64,000 bases of DNA from Falsiroseomonas ponticola (GCF_016805305.1 NZ_JAERQN010000011.1:124001-188000); one strand, 5' to 3'; positions 33,375 to 44,353 are shown, numbered from the stretch's first letter. Numbers and translations: made by a program. The notes: generated by a model not told the origin, from the letters alone.

Positions 33375-34411
33375 CAACCCAACCTTTCCGCCGCCCATCG
33401 CGCGCATTCCGCGACGGTCCCGTCCGCATCATCGCAGAGCGCCCGCGCCGTGTCCCGCAGCGCCGGATCGCCGCTATTGCCGATGGCGACCAGCACGTTG
33501 CGCACGAAGCGGTCGCGCCCGATGCGCTTGATCGGGCTGGCGCTGAACAGCGCGCGGAACCCGGCATCATCCAGCGCCGCCAGTTCCGCCAGGACAGGCG
33601 CATTCAGCGCCTCGCGCGGCGCAAACGCCGGCTCCTCATGCGCCTTCGCAAACTTGTTCCAGGGGCAGACCGCCAGGCAGTCGTCGCAGCCATAGATGCG
33701 GTTGCCCATGCGCGCCCGCAATTCATGCGGGATCGGCCCGTGATGCTCGATCGTCAGGTAGGAGATGCAGCGCCGCGCATCCAGCCGATAGGGCGCCGGG
33801 AAGGCCGCCGTCGGGCAGGCCCGCAGGCAGGCGTCGCAGCTGCCGCAATGGTCGCGCTCGGGCTCATCCGGCGCCAGGTCGAGCGTCGTGAAGACCTCGC
33901 CCAGGAACAGCCAGGACCCGAAATCCCGCGACACCAGGTTGGTGTGCTTGCCCTGCCAGCCGAGCCCCGCCTGCTGCGCCAGCGGCTTCTCCATCACCGG
34001 CGCCGTGTCCACGAAGACCTTCAGCGCGCTGCCCTTGAACCGCCCCGCGATCCACCCGCCGAGTTGCTTCAGCCGCCCCTTCACCAGGTCATGGTAGTCC
34101 CGGTTCCGCGCATAGACGCTGATCGTGCCGCGGTCCCGCCAGGCCAGGCTTTCCATCGGGTCGCGGTCCGGCCCGTAGTTCAGCCCCAGCGAGATCACGC
34201 TCACCGCCTCCGGCCACAGCGCCCGCGGATGCGCGCGCTGGTCGGCGCGGGCCTCCATCCAGCCCATGGATCCGTGATGCCCCGCGGCGAGGAAGGCCGA
34301 GAGCCGCTCCCGCACCGCCGGCGCCAGCGCCGCCCGCGCGAAGCCCACGGCATCGAAGCCGAGCGCGAGCGCGCGCTCCCGTATCGCAGCCCTGGCGTCA
34401 GCCCCGCCCAC
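33374..34411 (-). CDS. queG: Epoxyqueuosine reductase QueG
   Basis: Cobalamin- and iron-sulfur-dependent enzyme that reduces epoxyqueuosine in tRNA to queuosine; 345 residues. Two [4Fe-4S] motifs are present: CGSCDACLRACPTAAF near residue 191 and YGCDDCLAVCPWNKF near 242. The cobalamin-binding domain covers the N-terminal half (GHHGSMGWME near 44, VISLGLNYG near 71, VDTAPVMEKPLAQQAGLGW near 133). A HEAT-like C-terminus follows. Start GTG at 34411 overlaps the queF stop by 14 bases. All four Cys of both clusters are retained. Confidence 0.94.
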   Translation of the reverse strand: MGGADARAAIRERALALGFDAVGFARAALAPAVRERLSAFLAAGHHGSMGWMEARADQRAHPRALWPEAVSVISLGLNYGPDRDPMESLAWRDRGTISVYARNRDYHDLVKGRLKQLGGWIAGRFKGSALKVFVDTAPVMEKPLAQQAGLGWQGKHTNLVSRDFGSWLFLGEVFTTLDLAPDEPERDHCGSCDACLRACPTAAFPAPYRLDARRCISYLTIEHHGPIPHELRARMGNRIYGCDDCLAVCPWNKFAKAHEEPAFAPREALNAPVLAELAALDDAGFRALFSASPIKRIGRDRFVRNVLVAIGNSGDPALRDTARALCDDADGTVAECARWAAERLG

Positions 34412-34874
34412 GATATCCCGGCACGTCCTGCGCCGGCACCCAGACGCCGGCCGGCGGCTCCCCCGTCGCGTAGAACACGTCGATCGGGATGCCGCCCCGC
34501 GGATACCAGTAGCCGCCGATCCGCAGCCATTCCGGGTCCAGCTCCTCCACCAGGCGTCGCGCGATGCCGACCGTGCAGGCCTCGTGGAACGCCCCGTGGT
34601 TGCGGAAGGCCGTCAGATAGAGCTTCAGCGACTTGCTCTCCACCAGCCAGTCGCGCGGCACATAGTCGATGACGAGATGCGCGAAATCCGGCTGCCCCGT
34701 CATCGGGCAGAGCGAGGTGAATTCCGGCGCCGTGAAGCGCACGCAGTAACGCTGGCCGGGATGCGGGTTGGGCACGCGTTCCAGCACCGCCGCCTCCGGC
34801 GTCGCCGGCTGCGCCGTCATCTGGCCCAGCATCGTGAGCCCGCTCGTATCCGTCGAAATCGAAGGTCCAGCCAC
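34398..34874 (-). CDS. queF: NADPH-dependent 7-cyano-7-deazaguanine reductase QueF
   Basis: Reduces the nitrile of preQ0 to preQ1 with NADPH. The short unimodular type is expected at about 150-165 residues; the GTG start at 34874 gives 158. The catalytic Cys is in EFTSLCPMTGQPDFAHL near residue 56, and the QueF signature ESKSLKLYLTAFRNHGAFHE is near 80-99. An ATG at 34832 would give a 144-residue form that still has all motifs, so the start is uncertain. It is the first gene of the operon queF-queG-queC-VUT and is divergent from a small exported protein gene 62 bases away. Confidence 0.94.
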   Translation of the reverse strand: MAGPSISTDTSGLTMLGQMTAQPATPEAAVLERVPNPHPGQRYCVRFTAPEFTSLCPMTGQPDFAHLVIDYVPRDWLVESKSLKLYLTAFRNHGAFHEACTVGIARRLVEELDPEWLRIGGYWYPRGGIPIDVFYATGEPPAGVWVPAQDVPGYRGRG

Positions 34875-34936
34875 CGCCCGATATCCGCTACGCTGATCGG
34901 CGCCGCCTATAGCAGCGGCGGAAGGATGGGGCGAGG

Positions 34937-35329
34937 ATGCGCGTATTCCTGGTGGCGGCTGCCCTGGCCCTGGCCACGCCCGCCGCGGCACAGACCCCGA
35001 TCACCGCCTGGTGCGCCGGCGGCGTGACCGGCGGCGGCAACGGCACGCGCATCATGCCGGATGGGCGCCTGCTGCGCCTCAGCCGCACCACCGCCGCCGC
35101 CCCCGAAGTGGCCACCCCGCTGGGGGAGGATGAAGCCGCCTTCCGCCGCTGGGACGCCATCCTGGCCGCCGCCGGCTTCATCCGCATGAGCGGGGGCGCG
35201 CCGGGCAACATGACCTGCTCGCTGAGCCAGGGCACCACGACCATCCGCTGGCCCGGCACCACCCCGCCACCGGACCTGCCGCCGCCGGTGGCGCAGGTGT
35301 TCGGGGAGTTGCGGGGATGGAGGCCGTGA
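34937..35329 (+). CDS. Small exported protein of unknown function
   Basis: Protein of 130 residues with a clear Sec signal peptide (MRVFLVAAALALATPAAAQ, cleavage after AAAQ). The mature part is 111 residues with two Cys (AWCAGGVTG and NMTCSLSQG) that could form a disulfide in the periplasm. No known domain is recognised. The proline-rich stretch TTPPPDLPPPVAQ near the end may be exposed. GGATGGGGCGAGG precedes the ATG. It is divergent from queF, so it may share a promoter region but is unlikely to share function. Confidence 0.75.
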   Translation: MRVFLVAAALALATPAAAQTPITAWCAGGVTGGGNGTRIMPDGRLLRLSRTTAAAPEVATPLGEDEAAFRRWDAILAAAGFIRMSGGAPGNMTCSLSQGTTTIRWPGTTPPPDLPPPVAQVFGELRGWRP

Positions 35330-35353
35330 GCGGTGTGGGGGCGGGCGGCCCTC

Positions 35354-35531
35354 GGAGAGGGGCGCTGCCCCTCTCCGGACCTCACCCCGCCAGGGTCCGG
35401 CGGGACCCTGGACCGCGAGGTTTTGAAAGGTGACGGGAGGGGCATCGAGCGCGTTCATGTCCGACGCGCCTTCGGTGCCCCTCCCATCACCTTTCAAGTC
35501 ACATGGGTTCCGAGGGCCCGCTGGCCCTCGG
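35354..35531. repeat. Cluster of palindromic repeats at the tgt 3' end
   Basis: Four inverted repeats lie side by side. GGAGAGGGGC/GCCCCTCTCC (35354-35376) is perfect. CCAGGGTCC/GGACCCTGG (35390-35411) is perfect. A 25-base pair of arms at 35423-35447 and 35473-35497 (TTGAAAGGTGA core) has two mismatches. CCGAGGGCC/GGCCCTCGG (35510-35531) is perfect. The array looks like a REP/BIME-type intergenic element. It provides the stop codon and last residues of tgt and may also end transcription of both convergent genes. Confidence 0.7.
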
Positions 35532-36686
35532 CGGGGTTGGGGTACGGGGAAGGGGCGGAGCCTCTTCCCTGGGCTCCCCGGCGCCACCCCACCCCGCCTC
35601 GATCGCCCGCGCCTCCTCCTCGAAGCGCCCCGCCAGGATCGCCGCCCGCAGCCGCGCCGTCAGGCTCTGGTAGTAGCGGATGTTGTGCCAGGTCAGCAGC
35701 ATCGGCCCCAGCATCTCCTCCGCCTTGATCAGGTGGTGGATATAGGCGCGGGAATGGTTGCGGCAGGCCGGGCAGTCGCAGGCCGGGTCGATCGGCCCGG
35801 TGTCTTCCGCATGCCGCGCATTGCGCATGTTGAGCACGCCGCGGCTGGTATAGGCGCGGCCGGTGCGGCCGGATCGCGTCGGGATCACGCAGTCGAACAT
35901 GTCCACGCCGCGGCGGATGGATTCGATCAGGTCGGACGGCGTGCCGACGCCCATGAGGTAGCGCGGCGCGCCCTCGGGCAGTTGCGGCGTGGTGAAGTCC
36001 AGCACGCGCAGCATCTCCGCCTGCCCCTCGCCGACGGCCAGGCCGCCGATGGCATAGCCCTCGAAGCCGATGGCGGTCAGGGCGGCGATGCTCTCGGTGC
36101 GGAGGTCCTCGAAGGTGCTGCCCTGCACGATGCCGAACAGCCCATGGCCGTCCCGTGCCTTGAAGGCGCTCCGGGACCGCGCGGCCCAGCGCATGGAAAG
36201 CCGCATGCTCTCCGCCGCCTGCTCATGCGTGGCGGGGTAGGGGGTGCATTCGTCGAAGCACATGGTGACGTCGGCGCCCAGCAGATGCTGGATCTCCACG
36301 CTGCGCTCCGGCGTGATGCGGTGCTTCGACCCATCGACGTGGGACTGGAAGGTGACGCCATCGGCATCCAGCTTCCGGAGGCCCGCCAGCGACATCACCT
36401 GGTAGCCGCCGCTATCGGTCAGGATCGGCCCGTGCCAGTCCATCAGCTTGTGCAGCCCGCCGAGGCGCGCCACGCGCTCCGCCCCCGGGCGGAGCATCAG
36501 GTGGTAGGTGTTGCCCAGCACCATCCGCGCACCGGTGCTGCGCACGGCATCCGCCGTCATGGCCTTCACGGTGCCGGCGGTGCCGACCGGCATGAAGACC
36601 GGCGTCGGCACCTCCCCATGCGCGGTCATCAGCGTGCCGGCGCGGGCCGCGCCGTCTCGGGCGGCCATCTTCCAATGCAGGGTCAC
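35499..36686 (-). CDS. tgt: tRNA-guanine transglycosylase
   Basis: Exchanges guanine at the wobble position of GUN-anticodon tRNAs for preQ1; 395 residues. Nucleophile and substrate loops: DSGGYQVMSL near residue 91, FDECTPYPA near 144, GIVQGS near 188, FDCVIPTRSGRTGRAYT near 266-282. Zinc site CDCPACRNHSRAYIHHLIK near 305-323 has three Cys and one His. The last residues, from about EPREEAPP, are outside the conserved fold and run into a palindromic repeat. GTG start 36686 overlaps the queA stop by four bases, so queA and tgt are one unit. Confidence 0.95.
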   Translation of the reverse strand: MTLHWKMAARDGAARAGTLMTAHGEVPTPVFMPVGTAGTVKAMTADAVRSTGARMVLGNTYHLMLRPGAERVARLGGLHKLMDWHGPILTDSGGYQVMSLAGLRKLDADGVTFQSHVDGSKHRITPERSVEIQHLLGADVTMCFDECTPYPATHEQAAESMRLSMRWAARSRSAFKARDGHGLFGIVQGSTFEDLRTESIAALTAIGFEGYAIGGLAVGEGQAEMLRVLDFTTPQLPEGAPRYLMGVGTPSDLIESIRRGVDMFDCVIPTRSGRTGRAYTSRGVLNMRNARHAEDTGPIDPACDCPACRNHSRAYIHHLIKAEEMLGPMLLTWHNIRYYQSLTARLRAAILAGRFEEEARAIEAGWGGAGEPREEAPPLPRTPTPPRASGPSEPM

Positions 36687-37765
36687 GCGGGCATGTCCTG
36701 GTCGCAGCGGAACAGCAGGCTGCCGTCCCCGTAGGAGAAGAAGCGGTATTCCCCCGCCACCGCGTGCCGATAGGCCTGCCGCATCCGCCGCGTGCCGGCG
36801 AAGGCGGAGACCAGCATCAGCAGCGTCGATTTGGGCAGGTGGAAATTCGTCAGCAGCGCGTCGATGGCGCGGAAGCGGTAGCCCGGCAGGATGTAGAGGT
36901 CCGTCAGCCCCCGGAAGGGCATGACGGTGCCATCCTCCCGCGCCGCGCTTTCCGTGGTGCGCAGCGCGGTGGTGCCCACGGCCACGACGCGGCGGCCCTC
37001 GGCGCGGGCGGCGTTGATGGTGGCGGCGGCTTCCGCGGAAACGTCACACCATTCCTGGTGGATGTGGTGGGCGCGCGGGTCATCCTCCCGCACCGGCAGG
37101 AAGGTGCCGGCGCCGACATGCAGCGTCACGGTGGCGCGGCGGATGCCGCGCGCCTCCAGCGCCGCCAGCAGGCGGGGCGTGAAGTGCAGGCTGGCGGTAG
37201 GGGCGGCGACAGCGCCGGGGCGCTCGGCGAAGATGGTCTGGTAATCCGCCACATCCTCCGCACCCGGCTTGCCGTCGCGGTGGATGTAGGGGGGCAGGGG
37301 GACCTCCCCCGCCTTCTCCAGCGCCGCGGCCAGCGCCCCCTGGTCCGGCCCGAAATCGAGCATGGCGGAGCCGCCATCGCGCTCCACCACGCGGGCCGCG
37401 CAGCCCTCCGCGCCCTCGATCGTCACGGTATCGCCGGGCCGCAGGCGCCGGGCGTTGCGGATCAGCGCGTGCCACAGCCCGCCGCCCTCCGCCCGGTTGA
37501 GCATGATCTCGACCCGCGCCTCGCCCCGTCGGCCATGCAGCCGGGCCGGGATCACGCGCGTGTCGTTCACCACCAGCACGTCGCCGGGCTCCAGCAGCGC
37601 GGGCAGGTCCAGCACGCCCCGATCCTCCAGCCGCCCATCGCCCACCACCAGCAGCCGCGCGGCATCGCGCGGCCGGGCGGGCGCCTGGGCGATCAGGCGC
37701 TCCGGCAGGTCGTAGTCGAAATCCCCGGTGCGCAGGGGTTCGGGGGTTGGCGGGGCTTCCGGCAT
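36683..37765 (-). CDS. queA: S-adenosylmethionine:tRNA ribosyltransferase-isomerase QueA
   Basis: Transfers and isomerises the ribosyl part of S-adenosylmethionine onto preQ1-tRNA to give epoxyqueuosine; 360 residues. Typical blocks: FDYDLPERLIAQAPARPRDA near residue 16-35, LVVNDTRVIPARLHGRR near 65-81, GAVAAPTASLHFTP near 184, TLHVGAGTFLPVR near 214, and LTNFHLPKSTLLMLVSAFAG near 310. The start at 37765 puts DFDYDLPE in the usual place. First gene of the queA-tgt pair, divergent from the phosphoesterase gene 120 bases away. Confidence 0.95.
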   Translation of the reverse strand: MPEAPPTPEPLRTGDFDYDLPERLIAQAPARPRDAARLLVVGDGRLEDRGVLDLPALLEPGDVLVVNDTRVIPARLHGRRGEARVEIMLNRAEGGGLWHALIRNARRLRPGDTVTIEGAEGCAARVVERDGGSAMLDFGPDQGALAAALEKAGEVPLPPYIHRDGKPGAEDVADYQTIFAERPGAVAAPTASLHFTPRLLAALEARGIRRATVTLHVGAGTFLPVREDDPRAHHIHQEWCDVSAEAAATINAARAEGRRVVAVGTTALRTTESAAREDGTVMPFRGLTDLYILPGYRFRAIDALLTNFHLPKSTLLMLVSAFAGTRRMRQAYRHAVAGEYRFFSYGDGSLLFRCDQDMPA

Positions 37766-37885
37766 GGCCGCGGCATGTGGCCCGCCCCCCGCGCCTTGTC
37801 CAGCACGCAGCGCCATGGATGCGTCATCCCGCGGCGGACCGCCCTGGGGTAGAAGGACCCAACGCTTCCTCCCGCGGAGTCCCCG

Positions 37886-38896
37886 ATGCGTCGCCTTGCC
37901 CTGTCCCTGCTGCTTCTCGCCGGCCTTGCCCCGCCCGCGCCGGCGCAAACGCCCGCCGAGGCTCCCTTCAGCTTCGCCGCCTTCGGCGACATGCCCTATT
38001 GCCTGCCCACCGCGCCGCAGGATTGCCCGGCGGAGCATGGCCGCGTCGCCCGCCTGGTCCAGCAGATCAACGCCACCCGCCCGGCCTTCACCCTCTATGT
38101 CGGGGACACCAAGGGCGGCAGCGAGGTCTGCACGGACGACACGGTGCTGCGCGCCTTCTCCTTCTTCGGCCTGGCCACCCATCCGCTGATCTACACGCCC
38201 GGCGACAATGAATGGACGGATTGCTGGCAGGACCGCGCCGGGCGGTTCGACCCGCTGGAGCGCCTGGCCCTGCTGCGCGCGCGCTTCTTCGCGGATGACC
38301 GCAGCCTCGGCCGCCAGCGCCTGCCCCTGCTCCGCCAGGCGGATGCCGACCCGGCCCATCGCCTCTATGTCGAGAATGCTCGGTGGCAGCACGGCGCCGT
38401 CACCTTCGTGACGCTGCATGTGCCCGGTTCCAACAACAACCGCCCGACGGAGCCCGGGGAGGGCGGCACCATCGTCCCGCCCGCCGGCGCGATGGAGGAA
38501 TACCAGGCCCGCAACGCCGCCAACCTGGCCTGGCTCTCCGCCGCCTTCGCGGAGGCCGCGCGCCGCGGCTCCAGCGCCGTGGTCATCGCCATCCAGGCGG
38601 ACCTCTTCTACGCGCAGCGCTGCGGCCGCGGCTGGGACAGCGGCTACCGCGACACGCGCGACGCCATCGGCCGCGAAGCCGCCGCCTTCGGCAAGCCCGT
38701 GCTGCTGATCAACGGGGACAGCCATTTCTGGCTGCATGACCGCCCGATCGCCAGCGCCCCCAACCTGACCCGCATCATGGTGCCGGGGGAACAGGACATC
38801 CGCGCCGTCCGGATCGAGGTCGATCCCGCCGCCGCCGATCCCTGGCGCTTCAGCCTGATCGGGGCGGAGGACCGCCCGGCCCGCCCGGGCTGCTGA
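37886..38896 (+). CDS. Exported metallophosphoesterase-like protein
   Basis: Protein of 336 residues with a signal peptide ending near PAPAQT. The metal-site motifs are in order: FAAFGDMPY near residue 31, LYVGDTKGG near 70, YTPGDNEWTD near 103 (the usual GNHE is GDNEW here), and INGDSHFWLH near 273. This pattern fits calcineurin-like phosphoesterases acting in the periplasm. Substrate is unknown. It has a likely start at 37886 with GCGGAG upstream. It is convergent with a small gene, with a hairpin at the shared stop region. Confidence 0.82.
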   Translation: MRRLALSLLLLAGLAPPAPAQTPAEAPFSFAAFGDMPYCLPTAPQDCPAEHGRVARLVQQINATRPAFTLYVGDTKGGSEVCTDDTVLRAFSFFGLATHPLIYTPGDNEWTDCWQDRAGRFDPLERLALLRARFFADDRSLGRQRLPLLRQADADPAHRLYVENARWQHGAVTFVTLHVPGSNNNRPTEPGEGGTIVPPAGAMEEYQARNAANLAWLSAAFAEAARRGSSAVVIAIQADLFYAQRCGRGWDSGYRDTRDAIGREAAAFGKPVLLINGDSHFWLHDRPIASAPNLTRIMVPGEQDIRAVRIEVDPAAADPWRFSLIGAEDRPARPGC

Positions 38897-38904
38897 CAGC
38901 AACA

Positions 38905-38927
38905 GCCGGGCTGGCGATCAGCCCGGC
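38905..38927. terminator. Bidirectional hairpin between convergent genes
   Basis: GCCGGGCTG (38905-38913) pairs perfectly with CAGCCCGGC (38919-38927) around a five-base loop. It lies across the stop codons of the phosphoesterase and the small gene at 38918. There is no T-run on either strand, so termination strength is uncertain. Confidence 0.45.
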
Positions 38928-39250
38928 AGCCAGCGCACCAGGCGGCCGAGTTCCGCCGCATCGCCCTCCGTCGCGCCGATCACGGCGGAAAGGTCGATGC
39001 GGCCGCGGCCCGGTATCTCCAGCGTCGGCGGCTCGAAGCTCGCGATGGTGGTGCCGTCCGGCGCCTCCACATGCCCGGCCGGGCGGGATTGCGTCGCCTC
39101 CGCCGGCTCGTTCCCGCGGGGATGGGCGTCGGAAGGTTCGTCATTGCCGGCGTAGCCGATGCCCTTCATGGGGGCGAGGGAATAGCGCGGCTCATCGGCC
39201 TCCCCGGGCCGCTCGATCTCGTAGCGATAGACGGCGAAGCGTTCCGGCAC
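38918..39250 (-). CDS. Small protein of unknown function
   Basis: Protein of 110 residues with no signal peptide or membrane segment. It begins MPERFAVYRYEIERPGEADE and has a polar, charged middle. The end is more structured (IPGRGRIDLSAVIGATEGDAAE). No domain is recognised. It lies 59 bases before the DUF1501 gene stop on the same strand and ends at the bidirectional hairpin. Acidic and proline-rich content suggests a soluble, partly disordered protein. Confidence that it is a gene rests on normal high-GC codon use and a position with no competing frame. Confidence 0.6.
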   Translation of the reverse strand: MPERFAVYRYEIERPGEADEPRYSLAPMKGIGYAGNDEPSDAHPRGNEPAEATQSRPAGHVEAPDGTTIASFEPPTLEIPGRGRIDLSAVIGATEGDAAELGRLVRWLPG

Positions 39251-39309
39251 CGTGCGACCCCTTGTCCTGCCGGCGCCACGAACGCGGCGCGGCAGGCCGG
39301 GGTTGCCGG

Positions 39310-40527
39310 TCAGGCGCGGACCAGGCCGGCCAGGGCGGGCGCGTCCCGGCTGTCCGGGAAGGCCTGCGCCACCGCGGCCTCGGGCAGCCGCAGATGGTCC
39401 CGCAGCAGCCCCTTGGCGATGCTGCGCAGGTCGCGCGTCGGCCGCAGGTCCCGGTTCTCCAGCAGCGCGTCCTGGGACAGGCCCGGCCAGTCCGCCAGCA
39501 CCTTGCCGCCGGCCACGCCGCCGCCCACCAGGAAGGCCACGCCGCCCGTGCCATGGTCCGTGCCCTGGGTGCCGTTCACCCGGGCGGTTCGGCCGAATTC
39601 CGTCATCACCAGGATCGCCGTCTGCGCCCAGGCATCGCCCAGCGCCGTGCGCAGCACCCCGATGCCGCCATCCAGCTCCCGCAACGGCCCCAGCAGCCGC
39701 CCGGCCTGCCCGGCATGGGTGTCCCAGCCGCCGATCTCCAGCACCGCCACGCGCGGCCCGGCGCGTTCCGCCAGCAGCCGCCCCGCCGCCGCCGCCAGGC
39801 GGGGGAAGGTGCTGCGGTCCGGCTCCGCGGAGGGCCCGCCCAGCGTCTGCGCCGCGAAGCCGCGGCTGCGCATCGCCTCGGCGAAGATCGGCGCCATGCG
39901 TTCATCCGCCGCATGCAGCGCCGCCAGCCGGTGGACGAGGTCCTCGGAGGGCAGTTCCAGCCCCGGCGGGGCATAGGCGCCGACGGGGGCGGGGCCGCGC
40001 AGCAGCATGGGCAGGCCGGTGCCGATCGCCAGCCCCGGCCGCGCCTGGCCGGAGCCGGGCAGGGACAGCAGCGCCCGGTTCAGCCAGCCGCTGTTCATCC
40101 GCTGAGTGGCGCCGATCTCCATCAGGTCCTGCGCCTCGAAATGGCTGCGGCTGCGGTAGGGCCCGGCCACCGCATGCGCCACCAGCGCCTGCCCGTCCCG
40201 GTACAGCGCGTGGATGTTGGCCAGCGCCGGATGCAGCCCGAACCGCCCGCCCAGGTCGAGCAGCCCGTTCTCCTGCCCCGGCTCCGGCAGCGCCAGCGGC
40301 CCGCGCAGCTGCGCCAGCATGGGGTCGGTATAGGGCTGCACCGCCGCCAGCCCATCCAGCCCGCCGCGCAGCATGATGACGATGAAGCGCTGCTCCCCCG
40401 GCGCCTGGCCGAAGGCGATGCGCGATCCGCCCAGGACGAAGGTGGCGCCAAGGCCGAGCAGCACGCCGCGCCGGCCCGGGCGGAAGGAGGCATGCGGCGC
40501 GCCGCGCGGGATCTCTCTCTCGGTCAT
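39310..40527 (-). CDS. DUF1501 domain-containing exported protein
   Basis: Protein of 405 residues of the DUF1501 family, related to sulfatase/alkaline-phosphatase folds. N-terminal FRPGRRGVLLGLGATFVLGG has a Tat-like twin Arg. FIVIMLRGGLDGLAAVQPYTD near residue 48-68 and EIGGWDTHAGQ near 267 are hallmark blocks, as is VMTEFGRTARVNG near 308 and GTDHGTGGVAFLVGG near 323. Pairs of DUF1800 and DUF1501 genes are common and are thought to act together outside the cytoplasm; function is not established. Start ATG overlaps the DUF1800 stop by four bases. Confidence 0.92.
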   Translation of the reverse strand: MTEREIPRGAPHASFRPGRRGVLLGLGATFVLGGSRIAFGQAPGEQRFIVIMLRGGLDGLAAVQPYTDPMLAQLRGPLALPEPGQENGLLDLGGRFGLHPALANIHALYRDGQALVAHAVAGPYRSRSHFEAQDLMEIGATQRMNSGWLNRALLSLPGSGQARPGLAIGTGLPMLLRGPAPVGAYAPPGLELPSEDLVHRLAALHAADERMAPIFAEAMRSRGFAAQTLGGPSAEPDRSTFPRLAAAAGRLLAERAGPRVAVLEIGGWDTHAGQAGRLLGPLRELDGGIGVLRTALGDAWAQTAILVMTEFGRTARVNGTQGTDHGTGGVAFLVGGGVAGGKVLADWPGLSQDALLENRDLRPTRDLRSIAKGLLRDHLRLPEAAVAQAFPDSRDAPALAGLVRA

Positions 40528-41831
40528 CGGTGCATGAACTCCGGGCTGCCGAGCAGCAGCGTGATGGCATCCCGCACGGAGCCCGCGCGGGCCATGGCGG
40601 TCGCCGTCTCCGGCCGGCCGAGCGGGCCGAGCGCCGCCTCCGCCGCGGCCCGGGGATCGATGCGGGAGACGCGGGCGGCCAGGGTATAGGCCCAGTCGAT
40701 GCGCCGCATCACCGCCTCCGGCCCCGCCCAGCCGGCGGCGGTGTCCGGCCAGCCATTCGGCTGCGGCGCCCGCCACAGCGTCTGGTCCAAAGCGGCCATG
40801 CCCGCCAGCACCACATCCGCCCGCGCCACGTCGAGCCCGGTGGCCCGCACGGCGGCGATGACGTAGTCCGCCGGCGCGCGGAACTTCACCAGCGGCTCCC
40901 AGGCCTGCGGCAGGCGGACCAGCAGGCGGGACACGGCGGCCAGGTTGCCCCGCGTGTCCCGCAGCTCCGCCGCGATGGCGGAGACGGCGGCCGGCGGCGG
41001 GTCATCCGCCACGAAATGCCGCGCCAGCTTCACCGCCAGGTGGCGCCAGGTGGCCGGATGCTCCGCCAGGAAGCGCAGCGCGGATTCGCCCGCCGCCTCG
41101 CCTTCCCCGAAGCGGCGGCCCATCAGCACCTTCTCGCCCGGCTCATGCGCCGCCGCGCGGAACACGAAGCCATGCGGCGGCGCCTGCAGCTCGACCGACC
41201 ATCCCGTCAGGATGCGGGCGAATTCCTGCACATCCGCCTGGGTGTAGCCGCCGGCGGGGGACAGGGTGTGCAGCTCCAGCACCTCCCGCGCCAGATTCTC
41301 GTTCAGCCCGCGCCGGCCGCGCTGCCCGACCTGGCTCTGCGGCCCGACGGAGCCCGCATTGTCGAGGTAGAGCAGCATGGCCGGGTGGCGCGCCACCGCC
41401 ACCACCATGTCGGCGAAGCGGCCCGTGACATGCGGGCGGATCGCTTCGCGTTCGAAGGCGCCGGAGATGGAGGCGGTGCGGCTGGCCCGGCGGCTCACCG
41501 TGAAGTGGTTCATCCAGAAATCGACCAGCCGTTCCCGGAAGGGCTGCTCCGCCGTCATGCGGCGGGCGGCGAAGGCGATGCCCTCGTCGCGGATCAGCAC
41601 CTCCATCGCCGCGCGGCCATTCGGCGCGCGGGGGCGGTCCTGCCCGGCCCTGAGCGCGGCGGCATCCTCCGCCCGCAGGCGCAGCGCATCGGGGGTGGCG
41701 ATGCCCTCCGGCGGCGGCGCGGGGTTGTCGATCTGCCGGAGGAGCCAGGCCTCCGGGTCTTCGGGCGGGGCCTCTCCAAGCCGCAGGCCGTAGCCGAAGC
41801 GGATGGCGGCGATGTGTCCTCGGACGCTCAT
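40524..41831 (-). CDS. DUF1800 domain-containing protein
   Basis: Protein of 435 residues of the DUF1800 family. Landmarks: IAAIRFGYGLRLGEAP near residue 7, FWMNHFTVSRRA near 105, LNENLAREVLELHTLSPAGG near 176-195, and TQADVQEFARILTGW near 198. Unlike many members no clear signal peptide is visible, so export may depend on its partner. It is the first gene of a two-gene operon with DUF1501. The ATG at 41831 faces the fusA promoter region, 260 bases away. Confidence 0.92.
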   Translation of the reverse strand: MSVRGHIAAIRFGYGLRLGEAPPEDPEAWLLRQIDNPAPPPEGIATPDALRLRAEDAAALRAGQDRPRAPNGRAAMEVLIRDEGIAFAARRMTAEQPFRERLVDFWMNHFTVSRRASRTASISGAFEREAIRPHVTGRFADMVVAVARHPAMLLYLDNAGSVGPQSQVGQRGRRGLNENLAREVLELHTLSPAGGYTQADVQEFARILTGWSVELQAPPHGFVFRAAAHEPGEKVLMGRRFGEGEAAGESALRFLAEHPATWRHLAVKLARHFVADDPPPAAVSAIAAELRDTRGNLAAVSRLLVRLPQAWEPLVKFRAPADYVIAAVRATGLDVARADVVLAGMAALDQTLWRAPQPNGWPDTAAGWAGPEAVMRRIDWAYTLAARVSRIDPRAAAEAALGPLGRPETATAMARAGSVRDAITLLLGSPEFMHR

Positions 41832-42091
41832 GACCGCTCACCTACCAGAGCGCCCGGCCAGCGTCAGCTTTCATAACGTGACGGAGCGTGACGCGGCCCG
41901 GCGGCCAGCCTTCCCGGCCGATCTCCCGCCGGAACAGGCCAGCCCTGCGCGTCCTGCCACGCGGGAGTGCTTGCAAAACCGGCCCGGAGAGGGCATCTCC
42001 CCCTCCGCACAAGGCTAGATTCGGAACCATTGCGCGGGCGGCACGGGGATTTCCCCGCTGTCGGGCCCGCTTTCGCGTATGGAGGCCCATC

Positions 42092-44173
<2,082 letters not shown>

Positions 44174-44199
44174 TCCACCCGGATCGGCGTGCCGCGGGC

Positions 44200-44229
44200 G
44201 GCGCGGGGGGGCAACCCCCGCGCCGTTTT
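44200..44229 (+). terminator. Rho-independent terminator after fusA
   Basis: GGCGCGGGGG (44200-44209) pairs perfectly with CCCCCGCGCC (44215-44224) around loop GGCAA, followed by GTTTT and a further T-rich stretch. It starts 27 bases after the fusA stop. It separates fusA from the AT-richer gene that follows. Confidence 0.88.
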
Positions 44230-44353
44230 GCGTTTGCACCTGCTTTGGTCATAGTCATCAAAGCAGTTGCAGCTGCTGAAGGCGCCATAGCGCCGCTTAA
44301 ATACAACCGCGTTCTCCTGAAAGTTTTGTAGATTCATCAGTCGCGAGGCGGAG

